Origin: CAVOAK01 sp965217615
Lineage (GTDB): Bacteria; Pseudomonadota; Alphaproteobacteria; UBA8366; CAVOAK01
Assembly (NCBI GenBank): GCA_965217615.1
Contig: CBDCIT010000016.1
Coordinates: 124,001 to 188,000 of the forward strand
Reading direction: 5' to 3'
Length of the DNA stretch: 64,000 bases
In this document: positions 36,023 to 44,619 of the stretch, piece by piece
Position numbering within the stretch: position 1 is the first letter of the stretch
How the letters are laid out: the number at the start of each line of letters is the position of its first letter
Program-made: the position numbers and the translations under genes
Notes under the pieces: generated by a model
Database searches by the model: none
Seen by the model: the letters and a program-made list of their open reading frames with translations, nothing else
Told to the model about the DNA's origin: nothing

Positions 36023-36820
36023 TTGAGAAATCTTCTGAAGCTGGCTTTAGCCGTCGCGTTCGCTGTAGCGGCGGATCAGGTGACCGCGGCAGAACCATGT
36101 GCGGCCGACAACAGGACCCGTGTTTCGGCAAATGACGAATGCCTCGTGATCAGGACCTACGGCGAGCCCGCCGAGCGAACATCATTGATCATCTTCATCC
36201 ACGGCGACGGTTACCGCGGCGGGCCGTCCGACTACATGTACCCTATCGTTCAAAAATTGGGCACGAAGGGTGTTGTCGCCGTTGGCTTGATCCGGCCCGG
36301 ATACTATGATTCGAGCGATAATCATTCGACGGGCAACAGTTATCGCGACAAGGATAACTACCAAATCGATGTGATCGAAACCGTTGCCGCCGCCGTGGAG
36401 GTGCTCAAAAATCACTATGAAGCTAATAACACCATCTTGGCTGGTCATTCCGGCGGATCGGTGATTTCAGGTGTCATCATTGGCAAATATCCAGGTCTGG
36501 TGAACGCAGCCGTTCTTGGTGCTTGTGGTTGCAATGTGCCCAATTGGCGGATCATGAGAAGAGGCTATAACAACTGGCATTTGAGTCTCTCTCCTCACGA
36601 TTTTACCGGTGGGATCGACAAGAAAACGACGGTTGTCGCCGTTACCGGCGTCAACGATGGAAATACAAAACCCGTCATAGCCAGAGACTACGTGGCAAGT
36701 CTTAAGGGTATGGGGATTGATGCCACCTTTATCGAAGTGCTTGGAGTCGGACATAACGGCGTCGAGGGAACAAGTGCATACAAAACGGCGATTAGCCAAT
36801 TGCTGGAGGGGCGCTTCTAG
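36023..36820 (+). CDS. Exported alpha/beta hydrolase
   Basis: The product is about 265 aa from a TTG start (RNLLKLALAVAFAVAADQ) preceded by the purine-rich GAAAGAAG. A GTG at 35978 is an alternative start. The long open frame reaching further left comes from the IS66 element. A signal peptide is clear, with likely cleavage after VTAA. The fold is shown by LIIFIHGDGYRGGPSDYMYP (oxyanion strand) and ILAGHSGGSVISGVIIG (nucleophile elbow GHSGG). The C-terminal GVGHNGVEG supplies the catalytic His, and the acid is probably in VAVTGVNDGNTKPV. The paired cysteines (GACGCN) may form a disulfide. The substrate is unknown; it is an esterase or peptidase type. Confidence 0.85.
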   Translation: MRNLLKLALAVAFAVAADQVTAAEPCAADNRTRVSANDECLVIRTYGEPAERTSLIIFIHGDGYRGGPSDYMYPIVQKLGTKGVVAVGLIRPGYYDSSDNHSTGNSYRDKDNYQIDVIETVAAAVEVLKNHYEANNTILAGHSGGSVISGVIIGKYPGLVNAAVLGACGCNVPNWRIMRRGYNNWHLSLSPHDFTGGIDKKTTVVAVTGVNDGNTKPVIARDYVASLKGMGIDATFIEVLGVGHNGVEGTSAYKTAISQLLEGRF

Positions 36821-36837
36821 GCCCCGTCCAGTATCGC

Positions 36838-36867
36838 AATGTCCGCTTTTGGCTAAAAGCGGACATT
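36838..36867. repeat. Perfect 13-bp palindromic repeat, possible terminator
   Basis: AATGTCCGCTTTT (36838-36850) and AAAAGCGGACATT (36855-36867) are exact inverse complements with a four-base loop GGCT. It lies 17 bases after the hydrolase stop and could act as a bidirectional terminator. Related hairpins occur at 28874, 35887 and 36887, so it is also a dispersed repeat. Confidence 0.8.
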
Positions 36868-36886
36868 CAGCCACATCGTGATATTC

Positions 36887-36913
36887 GTCTGCTTTGCCTT
36901 TGAAAGTGGACAT
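36887..36913. repeat. Degenerate copy of the palindromic repeat
   Basis: TCTGCTTT (from 36888) and AAAGTGGACA (36903-36912) form an imperfect hairpin with the same core as 36838-36867. The rest of 36914-37096 holds no gene that I can see and should contain the promoter of the SnoaL-like gene. Confidence 0.5.
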
Positions 36914-37096
36914 TTTGAATGCCGACAAAATAGCGTTACCTGAACTTCCGAAACAAATGAGGTTAAAAGTAACACGAACAGTAGCAAGCGGCCGGTATTG
37001 TGCAACGAATTCAACGGTTATGTGTTAACCAGCCACCAAACTTCCTCAAATCAACATCTACCCAATTTTCCAATCATTCTAATAGGACATCCATCG

Positions 37097-37513
37097 ATGG
37101 AAGCCCGCAGCAAGGAAATATTGCGCAATTTTATTAGGGAGGTGTGGTCCGAGGGGAATGTCGACGCCGCTGGCGCGTATCTCGCACCCCGCTATACGAT
37201 TCATCACGACCCAGGTGATCCGTGGGATGGCCAAGCTCTTGATCTTGCTGGCTACAAGGACCGAGTTAGAAAATCTCGGGCGCCGTTTCCAGATCAGCGC
37301 TTCACGATTCGTGAGTTAATCGCCGAGCCGAACAGAGTTGTGGCGACTTGGACTTGGGCGGGGACGCATACCGGGGACATCCCGGAATTTCCCGCATCGG
37401 GTAAATCCATCTCGATGTCGGGCATTACCGTCTACTATTTTGATGGCGAACTGATAACCGGCCACTGGCAGATAACTGACCGATCGGGCGTGTATCACCA
37501 GTTGAGCCAGTGA
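37097..37513 (+). CDS. SnoaL-like / ester cyclase family protein
   Basis: The 138-aa cytoplasmic protein has the NTF2-like cone fold of the SnoaL-like polyketide cyclase/ester cyclase family. Evidence is RNFIREVWSEGNVDAAGAYL, APRYTIHHDPGDP, VVATWTWAGTHTGDIPEFPASGK and the end GHWQITDRSGVYHQL. I chose the ATG at 37097 because the family begins here; an upstream in-frame start adds 33 unlikely residues. It precedes the Rieske genes by about 100 bases in the same direction, so it may act on the same substrate. Its reaction is not known. Confidence 0.82.
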   Translation: MEARSKEILRNFIREVWSEGNVDAAGAYLAPRYTIHHDPGDPWDGQALDLAGYKDRVRKSRAPFPDQRFTIRELIAEPNRVVATWTWAGTHTGDIPEFPASGKSISMSGITVYYFDGELITGHWQITDRSGVYHQLSQ

Positions 37514-37618
37514 TTTGCAATGGACATTGCACATGAACTGGTGTGAAGTGATTGGAGGGAATTTGACGCGGGACCGAGCACCGGCAACCGCGAACGCGGA
37601 GCTTGGAGGACATTTGGG

Positions 37619-38824
37619 ATGACAAGAACGCTCGAAGAAATCATTGGCAAAAAGCATATCGAGGCGCTGCGCCGGCCGATCGACGATGCGCGGGGGTTGC
37701 CGGGTGCGGCCTATACCAGCGAGGAGTTCTTTGAGCTTGAGCAGGAACGCATGTTCCGCCGCACCTGGATGTGCGTCGGTTTCGAGTGCGACATCCCGAA
37801 TCCCGGCGATGCGATGCCGATCACCGTCGGTGGGCTGCCAATTATTCTCGTGCGCAGCAAGAAGGGCGAGGTCAAGGCATTTCACAACGTTTGCCGCCAT
37901 CGCGCGACACTCGTGTTGACCGAGCCTGGCAAGGGGCTGACGTCACTGACCTGCCCGTATCATGCCTGGGCCTATGACCTCGACGGCAAGCTCAAAGCGA
38001 CACCTTATTTCGACGGTTCGAGGGGCGGCGACAAGCAGGGTCGCTTCGATAAGGAGAAATACGGTCTCGTGCCCGTACGTTGCGCTGTTTGGTACCATTG
38101 GATATTTGTGAATATGGACGGCAACGCACCGCCGTTGAGCGAGCATGTACGTCCGATGGTCGAACTGCTCGATGGCCAGGATCTTGGTGCCTGCCGTGTC
38201 GGGTTGCGCGAGGATTGGGAATTCAAGGCGAACTGGAAGCTGCAGAACGACAATTGGGAAACCTATCATCACATCTGGGTTCACAAGGGTATCTTCAACA
38301 AGATGTCCAACGAAGTGGATCTCAAGACGGGCGAACCCTGGACGCTGACGCAGCAAAACGGCACGGTTGTTACGCTTACACGCCGTCCAGGCGGGCCACC
38401 ATTTCCAAGGCCGAAAAGCAAACTGCCGATGATACCGGTCCCGGAGGGGAAGGAGCGGTTTGGCGGCACGAACGTTATTTTCCCGAACGTGACGATGACA
38501 ATTGCGGGTAATCACATTGCATCGGTCGTGACAGATCCCATTGCGCCCGACAAAACGATCGCGAAGATGGGCTTCTTTTTCGTCGGTGATGCGGCTAAAT
38601 CGAAAAGCCACGCGGCTGATCGCAAGCGCACGCTCGATCGCTGGATGGGACCGACCAGGAAGAAGGGCGATCTCGGCGGTATTCGAAGCCAGGACATGGA
38701 TATCTGGGAAGTCCAGCAGATCGCACGTAAGTCGCCGATCGCCGACGAAGTGGTGTTTTCACCGATCTGGGAGGCCAATATCCATCACTTCCAGAAAATG
38801 CTCGTCGACTACTTGGAGGACTGA
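37619..38824 (+). CDS. Rieske non-heme iron oxygenase alpha subunit 1
   Basis: The 401-aa oxygenase takes electrons at a Rieske 2Fe-2S centre and hydroxylates or N-demethylates an organic substrate at a mononuclear iron. The Rieske ligands are in VCRHRATLV (C92, H94) and LTCPYHAW (C112, H115). The catalytic iron site is NDNWETYHHIWVHK, with H217 and H222 as ligands and D211 as bridging aspartate. The closest functional analogues are alpha-type ring hydroxylases and quaternary-amine monooxygenases. No small subunit, ferredoxin or reductase gene lies beside it, so the electron donor must be elsewhere. It is about 70 percent similar by eye to the next gene, a tandem duplication. Confidence 0.93.
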   Translation: MTRTLEEIIGKKHIEALRRPIDDARGLPGAAYTSEEFFELEQERMFRRTWMCVGFECDIPNPGDAMPITVGGLPIILVRSKKGEVKAFHNVCRHRATLVLTEPGKGLTSLTCPYHAWAYDLDGKLKATPYFDGSRGGDKQGRFDKEKYGLVPVRCAVWYHWIFVNMDGNAPPLSEHVRPMVELLDGQDLGACRVGLREDWEFKANWKLQNDNWETYHHIWVHKGIFNKMSNEVDLKTGEPWTLTQQNGTVVTLTRRPGGPPFPRPKSKLPMIPVPEGKERFGGTNVIFPNVTMTIAGNHIASVVTDPIAPDKTIAKMGFFFVGDAAKSKSHAADRKRTLDRWMGPTRKKGDLGGIRSQDMDIWEVQQIARKSPIADEVVFSPIWEANIHHFQKMLVDYLED

Positions 38825-39012
38825 GCACCGGTCGGCTTTAGGATTATCTTTGCAGCGCCAGTCTGTTGGCAGATACTGGTGCAATGCGCGGGCGGCTATA
38901 TTAGACTTACGCATCCGTTCAAGACGGGCGGGAAACGACTTACGTTGAATTATGGCGACACCCATACCTGAGACGGGCGTGGTGTATCTGTGATTTGTGA
39001 AAGGATTATTCG

Positions 39013-40233
39013 ATGACGCGGACGGCAGAAGAGATTCTTGGAAAAAAGGCGATTGCGGCGGTCCGCCGGCCGGTTGAGAAGGCGGGCGGTCTGCCGGGCG
39101 CTGCCTATACGAGCCAGGAGTTTTTCGAGCTCGAGCAGGAGCAGTTTTTCCCCCGCACTTGGATGGGGGTCGGCTTTGAGTGCGACATCCCCAAGCCCGG
39201 TGATGCGATGCCGATCATGGTGGGCAAGCTGCCGATCATCCTTGTGCGCAACAAGACGGGTGAGATCAAGGCGTTCCACAATGTCTGCCGGCATCGCGCG
39301 ACACTCGTCCTGACGGAACCTGGCAAGGGTCTGACGTCGCTGACCTGCCCGTATCATGCCTGGGCCTATGACCTCGACGGCAAGCTGAAGGCGATCCCCT
39401 ATTTCGATGGCACCAAGAACGGCCGCAACACGAACCTCGACTGGAGCAAGTATGGCCTGGTGCCGGTGCGCTGCGCGGTCTGGCACCACTGGATCTTCGT
39501 CAACATGGATGGTAACGCACCCCCCATCGAGCAGCATGTGAAGCCGCTTCATGACTTGATTGGCGGAGCCGATCTCAGCACGACCAATGTTGGCAAACGC
39601 GAGGACTGGCCGTTCGAAGCGAACTGGAAGCTGCAGAACGACAACTGGGAGACCTACCATCACATCTGGGTCCACAAGGGCATCTTCAACAAAATATCCG
39701 ACGACCTTGAGCTAAAGACCGGCAAGCCGTGGAGCGATACGCTTCAATTTGGAGATCTCGTGACGCTGAAGGCGCGCGAGGACCGGCCACCGCGTTCGGA
39801 CAGTGGTGGATATGGCAATAAGGCTCACGCTCTGCCGTTGATTCCCCTACCTCCGGGGACCGAACGGTCGACCTGTACGAGCATTTTGTTTCCGAATGTA
39901 ACCGTGACGGTATCAGGCAATCACGTGGCCTCGGTGATTACTGATCCGATTGCCCCGAACCGCACCGTTGCTAAACTCGGCTTCTTCTTTGTAGGTGAGG
40001 CGGCAAAGGCTAAGAAATACGCCGCTGGGCGCAAGCAGGTTCTGGATCGCTGGCTCGGCAAAACGCGTTCGGTCACCGGGCGCGACGGCATTCGCAGCCA
40101 GGACTTCGGCATCTGGGAGGTACAGCAGATTGCGCGGCAGTCGCCGGTCGCCGACGAGGTGGTGTTCTCGCCGGTGTGGGAGCGCAACATCCATCATTTT
40201 CACAATCAGCTCCTGAATACGATCCAGGCCTAA
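39013..40233 (+). CDS. Rieske non-heme iron oxygenase alpha subunit 2 (tandem paralogue)
   Basis: The 406-aa product has the same layout as the preceding gene. The Rieske motifs are NVCRHRATLVL and LTCPYHAWAYDLDG, and the catalytic iron motif is NDNWETYHHIWVHKGIF. The N-terminal 130 residues and the iron site are almost the same as in paralogue 1. The stretch after LKTGKPWSDTL, which forms the substrate pocket, is more divergent and a few residues longer. This points to a different substrate or regiospecificity. A 188-base spacer with no gene separates the two, so each may have its own promoter. Confidence 0.93.
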   Translation: MTRTAEEILGKKAIAAVRRPVEKAGGLPGAAYTSQEFFELEQEQFFPRTWMGVGFECDIPKPGDAMPIMVGKLPIILVRNKTGEIKAFHNVCRHRATLVLTEPGKGLTSLTCPYHAWAYDLDGKLKAIPYFDGTKNGRNTNLDWSKYGLVPVRCAVWHHWIFVNMDGNAPPIEQHVKPLHDLIGGADLSTTNVGKREDWPFEANWKLQNDNWETYHHIWVHKGIFNKISDDLELKTGKPWSDTLQFGDLVTLKAREDRPPRSDSGGYGNKAHALPLIPLPPGTERSTCTSILFPNVTVTVSGNHVASVITDPIAPNRTVAKLGFFFVGEAAKAKKYAAGRKQVLDRWLGKTRSVTGRDGIRSQDFGIWEVQQIARQSPVADEVVFSPVWERNIHHFHNQLLNTIQA

Positions 40234-40428
40234 TCGACTTTGATCAAGCGCTGTCGATTGCGAGCTATTGCTGAGCAGGTAGACTGAAGTTGCGCGTATC
40301 GTTCCGGTGGGTTCAATTACAATTGACTGGCGCGCATTTCGATTGTCCGGTAGAGAAGTAGGCTGATTGGGCCGTTTGCGCGTGGCGAGACGGCTAGGCC
40401 GTTACAATAAACGGCTGCGGAGACAGGG

Positions 40429-41283
40429 ATGCGGGCAAACTGGGGCTTGGTACTGCTACCACCGTTGGTGTTTTGCATGCTGCTGTTGTTCGGCAGCCAG
40501 TGGGTATTCCTGCGTTCGAGTTTTTTCGAGGACCTCGGCATCGGGCGGCTCGGAACCGAATTCCAGTTCAATAACTATTTTACTGTTTTTGCCGACCCAT
40601 TCTTTTTCGATGCGCTGACGCTCAACTTCAAACTCGCGGCCGGGGTGGTGATTACCACACTTATCGTCGCTTATCCCGTCGCCTACACCGTCGCGCGCAT
40701 GCGGGCACGTTGGGCGGTGATCTTTCTGGCCGCGATCGTCGTGTCGTCGTTCGTGTCGATTGTCATCAAGGTACTGGGAATCATCATTCTGTTCGCGGCC
40801 GATGGACCATTGGTCATAACGTTGAAGGCGATCGGCATCATCGGCGACCGATTTGCAGTTATTGGCTCGTTGCAGGGCGTCATCATCGGCCTAACCCATC
40901 TGGCGATTGCCTTCATGGTCATGATGCTGTTCAGTGTGATCCAGACCATTCCACGATCGCTGGAAGAGGCGGCGGAGATTCACGGCGCTCCGCGCTGGCG
41001 TGTATTCCTGCGTATCATCATCCCGTTGAGCCTTCCTGGCGTCGTCAGTGCGTCGCTCTTGTTGTTTAACGTCGTTATGGGCGCTTTTGTCTCCGCGTTG
41101 CTGCTCGGTGGCGGGAAGATCATGACGTTGCCAGTGGTCATTCAGCGCACCATCATGCTTTATTCGGAATACGGTATGGCGGCAGCGTTATCGGCTGTTC
41201 TCATGTTGTTTGTTTTGACCATTAACATCTTATCGGTTTTCCTGGTCACGCGATTGCGTGCCGCGAACTCGGCAGTGACATGA
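40429..41283 (+). CDS. ABC transporter permease (PotB-like)
   Basis: The 284-aa inner-membrane protein has about six hydrophobic segments, starting with LVLLPPLVFCMLLLFGSQW. The EAA loop that docks on the ATPase is SLEEAAEIHGAPRWRVFLRI followed by IPLSLPG. It belongs to the spermidine/putrescine-iron family of permeases. It overlaps the next permease by four bases (ATGA), and a binding protein and ATPase follow, so this is a complete importer operon. Confidence 0.92.
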   Translation: MRANWGLVLLPPLVFCMLLLFGSQWVFLRSSFFEDLGIGRLGTEFQFNNYFTVFADPFFFDALTLNFKLAAGVVITTLIVAYPVAYTVARMRARWAVIFLAAIVVSSFVSIVIKVLGIIILFAADGPLVITLKAIGIIGDRFAVIGSLQGVIIGLTHLAIAFMVMMLFSVIQTIPRSLEEAAEIHGAPRWRVFLRIIIPLSLPGVVSASLLLFNVVMGAFVSALLLGGGKIMTLPVVIQRTIMLYSEYGMAAALSAVLMLFVLTINILSVFLVTRLRAANSAVT

Positions 41284-42200
41284 CTGAACAACGCTCCGTA
41301 GGATTGCCTGTTGGTGGCTCCGGCCAAGCGGCCGAGGCGATCCGTCCGGTTGTTCGCTTCAATATCAGTCGCAAGTTTCGGCGAATTGTTGCCTATAGTT
41401 GGGTTGGCATCGTTTATTCCTTCATTTTTGCGCCAATCATTGTTGTAATTGCGTCTTCATTCGATGGCGGCTCGCTTATTGCGGGGCGCGCCGTTCTTCA
41501 GTTTCCGCCGAAGAATCTGTCGTTTCAATGGTACGGGCTGATACCGCAGTCCATGTACCATTCGTTATGGATCAGCACATCGATGGCCGCGATTTCAGCG
41601 GCCTGCGGCATCTTGCTCGGTGTGCCGGCGGCGCTCGGCATTATTCGTGGCAAGTTCTACGGTAAAACACTGCTTGGGTCCTTGTTTCGCGCGCCACTGC
41701 AGATTCCATTTATCGTCATCGGCTTGGCATTTTTGCAGAGTTACTATTTTGTCGGCGAGGTCATGGGCCTGCATTTGCGCGCAACATTTACCGGGCTAGT
41801 GCTCGGCCATTTGTTTGTCGCGACGCCGTATGTCGTGGGCGCGGTCGGCGCACAACTGCAGCGTTTCAATCCTGCCTACGAGGAAGCGGCGCTCATTCAC
41901 GGAGCGAACCGTTGGCGCGCCTTTTACCGTGTCACCATGCCAATCATTATGCCGGGCATCTATGCTGGGGGCCTCTATGCATTTCTGGTTTCGTTCGGCG
42001 ACGTAACGATTTCCCTGTTTTTATCCGGCCCTGATATCAGCCCGCTTCCCGTCGAGATCTTCTACGCGCTCGATAACGACTTTGAACCGACGATTACCGC
42101 AATCGCTACTCTGGTGGTTGTCGGTTCGTTGATCATACTGTATCTGATCCAGCGCCTCGTCGGCATGGAAGTGCTATTGCGCGGCGGCGGTAGCGGCTGA
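41280..42200 (+). CDS. ABC transporter permease (PotC-like)
   Basis: The 306-aa second permease has a cytoplasmic N-terminus of about 40 residues, then membrane segments beginning VGIVYSFIFAPIIVVIASSF. The EAA loop reads AYEEAALIHGANRWRAFYRV followed by TMPIIMPGIYAGG. It is translationally coupled to the upstream permease. The long hydrophilic N-terminus is slightly unusual for PotC. Confidence 0.92.
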   Translation: MTEQRSVGLPVGGSGQAAEAIRPVVRFNISRKFRRIVAYSWVGIVYSFIFAPIIVVIASSFDGGSLIAGRAVLQFPPKNLSFQWYGLIPQSMYHSLWISTSMAAISAACGILLGVPAALGIIRGKFYGKTLLGSLFRAPLQIPFIVIGLAFLQSYYFVGEVMGLHLRATFTGLVLGHLFVATPYVVGAVGAQLQRFNPAYEEAALIHGANRWRAFYRVTMPIIMPGIYAGGLYAFLVSFGDVTISLFLSGPDISPLPVEIFYALDNDFEPTITAIATLVVVGSLIILYLIQRLVGMEVLLRGGGSG

Positions 42201-42262
42201 TTTCCGAGTCTCAACGAATAATAAACTTCACCACACAATCCAAAGTGAAAGGGAGCACTACC

Positions 42263-43354
42263 ATGAAACGGAACTTACTACTCTCGTCGGTGAGCCTGGT
42301 TGGCGCAGCGGCGATGGCCCTCGGCCTGCTGGTGGCGGCGCCGTCGGCAGAAGCAGGAATGTTCGATGGCCAAAAACTGACCGTCGCCACGTTCGGCGGG
42401 TCATGGCGCGATCGGATCAAACTCATTGTCGGTAAAGCCTATGAAGCAGAGGGCGGAACGATCGAGTTTATCGTCGGCGGTGCCACACAAAATCTCCCGG
42501 CGATGATTGCGGCGCGCGGACAGAAGCCGCCGTTCGACGTGATGGAAGTTACCGACGATCTTTGGGATAAATTCGTCCAGGGTGATTTCGTCCAGAAACT
42601 CGACCTGTCGAAAATCCCCAACACGGCGGACATGGACCCGAACCTGTTTGACGACTTCAAGGTCGGCAACTGGATCGTGCTTGAAGGTCTTGTCTACAAC
42701 ATCGACAAGTTCAGGGAGTTGGGACTGCCGCGTCCGACGACATTTTCAGAGCTCGATCATCCGAAGCTGCGGGGCAAACTGCACATGTCCGATGTATCGG
42801 CATTCACTGGGCTCTATACGGTTTCCGTGCTGTCCTACGAGAACGGTGGTAGCGAGTCCAATATTCAGCCCGGTCTCGACAAGATCAAGAGCATGGACTT
42901 CCACTCTTACGCGCAGAATGCGGTAACGGTAAACCAGATGATGAAATCTGGTGAGCTCTACGCGACGTTCGCGCATTGCGGCTGGGCGGTGAGGCAGCAT
43001 GATGCCGGCATACCCTCTGGTTGCGTGCATCCGACGGTCAACGGCAAGCGTGGGGCACCGGCGGTTGGTTATGCTGCGATCGCCAAGGGCGCGGCGAATG
43101 TTGCGGGCGCTCATTTCTACATCAACCATCTCGTCGGATTCGAGATGCAGGAGCTGTTTCATGTGAAGAACGGTATCGTTCCTGTGAACAAGAAGGTGTT
43201 GGAACAGTATTACAAGACACCGAAGCTCGATAAGGATGGCGTACCCTTCCTGATCCTCGATCCGAAGGAAGTCGCCAACTTCTGGTATTTGGACTATTCC
43301 AAGTACGATCCAAAGACTTGGCAGCGTGCATGGGACAGAACGCTGCTTCGCTAG
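42263..43354 (+). CDS. Periplasmic substrate-binding protein (PotD-like)
   Basis: The 363-aa protein starts at ATG 42263, with AAAGGGAGC eight bases upstream; an in-frame GTG further up is less likely. The signal peptide (LLLSSVSLVGAAAMALGLLV) ends near AEA-GMFDG. The mature part begins KLTVATFGGSWRD, as in polyamine or opine-type extracellular binding proteins (family 1). It delivers the ligand to the two permeases. The ligand cannot be assigned from sequence. Given the adjacent oxygenases and amidase, a nitrogen-containing organic compound is a reasonable guess. Confidence 0.92.
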   Translation: MKRNLLLSSVSLVGAAAMALGLLVAAPSAEAGMFDGQKLTVATFGGSWRDRIKLIVGKAYEAEGGTIEFIVGGATQNLPAMIAARGQKPPFDVMEVTDDLWDKFVQGDFVQKLDLSKIPNTADMDPNLFDDFKVGNWIVLEGLVYNIDKFRELGLPRPTTFSELDHPKLRGKLHMSDVSAFTGLYTVSVLSYENGGSESNIQPGLDKIKSMDFHSYAQNAVTVNQMMKSGELYATFAHCGWAVRQHDAGIPSGCVHPTVNGKRGAPAVGYAAIAKGAANVAGAHFYINHLVGFEMQELFHVKNGIVPVNKKVLEQYYKTPKLDKDGVPFLILDPKEVANFWYLDYSKYDPKTWQRAWDRTLLR

Positions 43355-43393
43355 AGTTGGCATAACGCCGCGATAACAACGGGAGGAACCGAC

Positions 43394-44467
43394 GTGTCAC
43401 AAGTCACGTTGCGTGGAGCAGTCAAGCACTACGGCGAAGTTGTCGCGCTTGATACATTCGATCTTGAGGTCCAGGAGGGTGAGTTCCTCACCCTCCTCGG
43501 CCCTTCGGGCTGCGGTAAGACGACTACATTGAGGTTGGTTGCAGGATTTATCGACCCGACCGCGGGACAAATTTTGATCGATGGTGAAGATGTGACGGGG
43601 CTACCGCCACAAAAGCGCCAGATCGGCATGGTCTTTCAGGACTATGCGTTGTTTCCGCATCTGACTATCGGGGAAAATGTGGGATTCGGTTTGAAAGAAC
43701 GTGGGGCGCCAAAAGCGCACATCCTAGAACGGGTCGCAGAACTGCTGGAACTCGTGCGTTTGCCGGGTGTGGAAGAGCGCTATCCGGTTGAACTCTCCGG
43801 GGGCCAGCAGCAGCGCGTCGCATTGGCTCGGGCGGTCGCGTTCCCACCCCGCGTGTTGCTGATGGATGAGCCACTTGGCGCTTTGGATCTAAAGCTGCGC
43901 GAGGCGATGCAGTACGAGCTGCGCCGAATCCAACAGGAACTGAAGATCACCACAATCTATGTCACCCATGACCAGCACGAAGCGATGACGATGTCGGACC
44001 GAATTGCCGTCATGAATCTCGGCAATTTGATCCAGCTCGATAACGCAAATGATATTTACACACGGCCGAAAACCAAGTTCGTCGCGGACTTCGTTGGAAA
44101 AATCAACTTCCTGCCGGGCCAAATGGCGGGCGAAGATGGCGAGTGGGCTACGGTCGACGTCGCAAATTCGAGCATCCGTGTACCGAAGGCGGCAGGCGCG
44201 AATATCAATGGGGCGGTGACCGTTGCACTTCGACCGGAACACTTGCTGATTGGCGCCTCGGGATCGAACGGGAGTAACGGGCATAACGCGATTCAAGGTA
44301 AGATCACGGACCGTATTTTTGCCGGCAATCTGTTGCATGTGAGCGTTGAAGTCTCCGATGGTAACGTATTGATGATTGAGGCCAAGCCAACCGACGACAT
44401 TCCGGCCGACGGCGAGTCGGTGGATGTGCATTGGGCGCCGGACCACGTGGTGCTGTTGACCGAATGA
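43394..44467 (+). CDS. ABC transporter ATP-binding protein (PotA-like)
   Basis: The 357-aa ATPase starts at GTG 43394 behind GGGAGGAA. Walker A is GPSGCGKTT (36-44), the Q-loop is MVFQDYALFPHLT, and the signature is LSGGQQQR (134-141). Walker B is VLLMDEPLGALD and the switch histidine is in YVTHDQHEA. The C-terminal TOBE domain (VALRPEHLLIG onward) is typical of the Pot/Fbp group. It is the last gene of the transporter operon. The following 44468-44619 holds no gene. Confidence 0.94.
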   Translation: MSQVTLRGAVKHYGEVVALDTFDLEVQEGEFLTLLGPSGCGKTTTLRLVAGFIDPTAGQILIDGEDVTGLPPQKRQIGMVFQDYALFPHLTIGENVGFGLKERGAPKAHILERVAELLELVRLPGVEERYPVELSGGQQQRVALARAVAFPPRVLLMDEPLGALDLKLREAMQYELRRIQQELKITTIYVTHDQHEAMTMSDRIAVMNLGNLIQLDNANDIYTRPKTKFVADFVGKINFLPGQMAGEDGEWATVDVANSSIRVPKAAGANINGAVTVALRPEHLLIGASGSNGSNGHNAIQGKITDRIFAGNLLHVSVEVSDGNVLMIEAKPTDDIPADGESVDVHWAPDHVVLLTE

Positions 44468-44619
44468 TTTGGTGTCGGCTGACCGCCAGGCGGGCCAGCA
44501 GCCGACGCTCTACTCTCCTTCGAGCTTCGACGCGCTCGTCGCGCCCAATTGGCGGGGCAAGTGCCCTAGTTGAGCTGGCGTGTCACTGTCGGTGAGGGAG
44601 ATAGCAGCTCGATCTGTGC

